DNA of 5,105 bases. Origin: Veillonellaceae bacterium UBA5809 (lineage in GTDB: Bacteria > Bacillota > Negativicutes > Veillonellales > Dialisteraceae). Positions 4,027 through 5,105 of this stretch are shown here, one piece after another (the stretch's first letter is position 1; each line of letters opens with the position of its first letter). A program made the position numbers and the translations under genes. The notes beneath the pieces were generated by a model. It ran no database searches and was not told where the DNA came from. It saw only the letters and a program-made list of their open reading frames with translations. The DNA lies in assembly GCA_002417965.1 (NCBI GenBank), contig DIDD01000026.1, positions 6,080-11,184 on the forward strand, in the 5' to 3' direction.

Positions 4027-5105
4027 TTACTGTCCGTTTTTCCGCAGCAGGGATACTCCGTATGCAGCTTCCTGCCCCAGTTCTTCTTCAATACGGAGAA
4101 GCTGGTTGTATTTTGCGATTCTATCTGTTCTTGCCGGAGCTCCCGTCTTAATCTGTCCTGCATTCAGCGCCACGGCAATGTCAGCAATCGTGGTATCTTC
4201 CGTTTCGCCTGACCGATGGGAGATAATTGTTGTATATCCGGCTCTTTGCGCCATCTGTACAGCCGCAAAAGTCTCTGTCAGTGTTCCTATCTGATTGACT
4301 TTAATTAAGATGGAATTGGCGCATTTTTCCTGTATGCCCCTTTGTAATCTTTCTGTATTGGTGACAAATAAATCGTCCCCTACAATCTGAATTTTTTCTC
4401 CCAGAACCTCTGTCATTTTTTTCCATCCGTCCCAATCTTCCTGGTCCATGCCGTCTTCAATGGAGAAAATGGGGTATGAGCTGCAGAGCCGTTCATAGTA
4501 AAGAATCATTTCTTCCGAGGTTTTCTTTTCACTGTCTCCTGCAAGGCAGTAATATCCGTCTTTGTAAATTTCTGAAGCCGCGATATCCAATGCAAGCTGG
4601 ATATCTTTTCCGCACTGATATCCTGTTTTTTCTACAGCTTCACAGATCACTTCCAGGGCTTCTTCGTTGGAATGGAGGTTCGGCGCAAAACCGCCTTCAT
4701 CGCCGACGGCGGTGGCCATGCCCCGTTTTTTTAAAACATTCTTCAGGGCATGGTATACGTCCGCCCCCATCTGCAGTCCTTCTCTGAAGGAGTCTGCCCC
4801 GACAGGCATGATCATGCATTCCTGAATGTCTACATTGTTATCAGCATGGGCGCCGCCGTTCATGATGTTCATGTTCGGAACGGGCAGGATGTGGCCGTTG
4901 GTCCCGCCGATGTAGCGGTACAGCGGAAGCTCCGCGGACTGGGCCGCGGCATACAGCGCGGCGAGGGACACGCCCAGGATCGCGTTGGCGCCCAGCTTGC
5001 CCTTGTTGGCGGTTCCGTCGAGCTCGATCATCGTGTCGTCGAGGGCGCGCTGATCGGAGGCGTCCATGCCGATGACCTTCGGAGCGATGACCTCGTTCAC
5101 GGCCT
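4027..5105 (-). CDS. eno: Enolase (phosphopyruvate hydratase), 5' end cut off by the window
   Basis: Glycolytic enzyme converting 2-phosphoglycerate to phosphoenolpyruvate in the cytoplasm, with Mg2+. The frame is open to the window edge. Comparison with the usual 430-residue enzyme suggests about 70 N-terminal residues, including the first substrate loop, lie outside. Counting the GTG-encoded Val at 5098-5100 as residue 1, the visible part shows NGGAHADNNVDIQE (81-94) and GDEGGFAPN (133-141, catalytic-type E135). Metal ligands are D172, E215 (SIED) and D242 (GDD). K267 (LIKVNQIGT) is the predicted catalytic base, followed by SHRSGETEDT (294-303) and K318 (IKTGAPARTDR). All expected active-site residues present in this part are intact. 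Codon use is strikingly split: residues 1-84 end in G or C in 78 of 84 codons, while later codons are mixed and AT-tolerant like neighbouring genes. The promoter is outside the window. Confidence 0.98.
   Translation of the reverse strand, partial: AVNEVIAPKVIGMDASDQRALDDTMIELDGTANKGKLGANAILGVSLAALYAAAQSAELPLYRYIGGTNGHILPVPNMNIMNGGAHADNNVDIQECMIMPVGADSFREGLQMGADVYHALKNVLKKRGMATAVGDEGGFAPNLHSNEEALEVICEAVEKTGYQCGKDIQLALDIAASEIYKDGYYCLAGDSEKKTSEEMILYYERLCSSYPIFSIEDGMDQEDWDGWKKMTEVLGEKIQIVGDDLFVTNTERLQRGIQEKCANSILIKVNQIGTLTETFAAVQMAQRAGYTTIISHRSGETEDTTIADIAVALNAGQIKTGAPARTDRIAKYNQLLRIEEELGQEAAYGVSLLRKNGQ

Noticed and set aside
3954..4163. 69-codon minus-strand frame across the eno 3' end and terminator
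   Set aside because: It overlaps eno in another frame and runs through the terminator hairpin, with no family resemblance.
5098..5100. GTG as the start of eno
   Set aside because: The frame continues to the window edge (GCC before it), and the enzyme family needs about 70 more N-terminal residues.

Overview
The window reads as a stretch of a Gram-positive, clostridial-type (Firmicutes, possibly Lachnospiraceae-like) chromosome. The evidence is RNase M5, a T-box riboswitch in front of serS, a KsgA/RsmA gene placed next to rnmV, and consensus sigma-A-type promoters. The taxon is inferred from gene content; no rRNA marker is present. All five protein genes lie on the minus strand, so transcription runs from high to low coordinates.

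Right to left: (1) 5105-4027, enolase (eno), missing about 70 N-terminal residues at the window edge and closed by a strong terminator at 3981-4016. (2) 4026-3761, an AT-rich intergenic stretch with an extended -10 promoter and a leader of roughly 105 nt. (3) 3760-3080, an OmpR-family response regulator without a histidine kinase in view. (4) 3076-2513, rnmV (RNase M5, 5S rRNA maturation), starting 3 nt after the regulator stops. (5) 2538-1636, rsmA (16S rRNA dimethyladenosine methyltransferase), overlapping rnmV by 26 nt. (6) 1640-1343, a dedicated serS promoter whose -10 box overlaps the rsmA stop codon, followed by a complete serine T-box leader (specifier UCC) with a mutually exclusive antiterminator and terminator. 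(7) 1342-38, serS (seryl-tRNA synthetase). (8) 1-25, a perfect palindrome acting as a probably bidirectional terminator.

Regulator, rnmV and rsmA look like one transcription unit: two rRNA-maturation enzymes headed by a transcription factor. No separate terminator follows rsmA, so the serS T-box terminator probably also ends that operon when tRNA-Ser is charged. When uncharged tRNA-Ser accumulates, both the local promoter and read-through could feed serS.

The window is mostly housekeeping and I see no novel multi-gene system, mobile element, CRISPR array or tRNA/rRNA gene. The most unusual signal is a sharp compositional break inside eno. The 5' portion (about 4850-5105) is roughly two-thirds GC with about 93% G/C at third codon positions, while the 3' portion matches its 40-50% GC neighbours. 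This suggests an intragenic recombinant or an assembly chimera. Secondary points of interest are the regulator's altered acidic pocket and the short ORFs in its leader.
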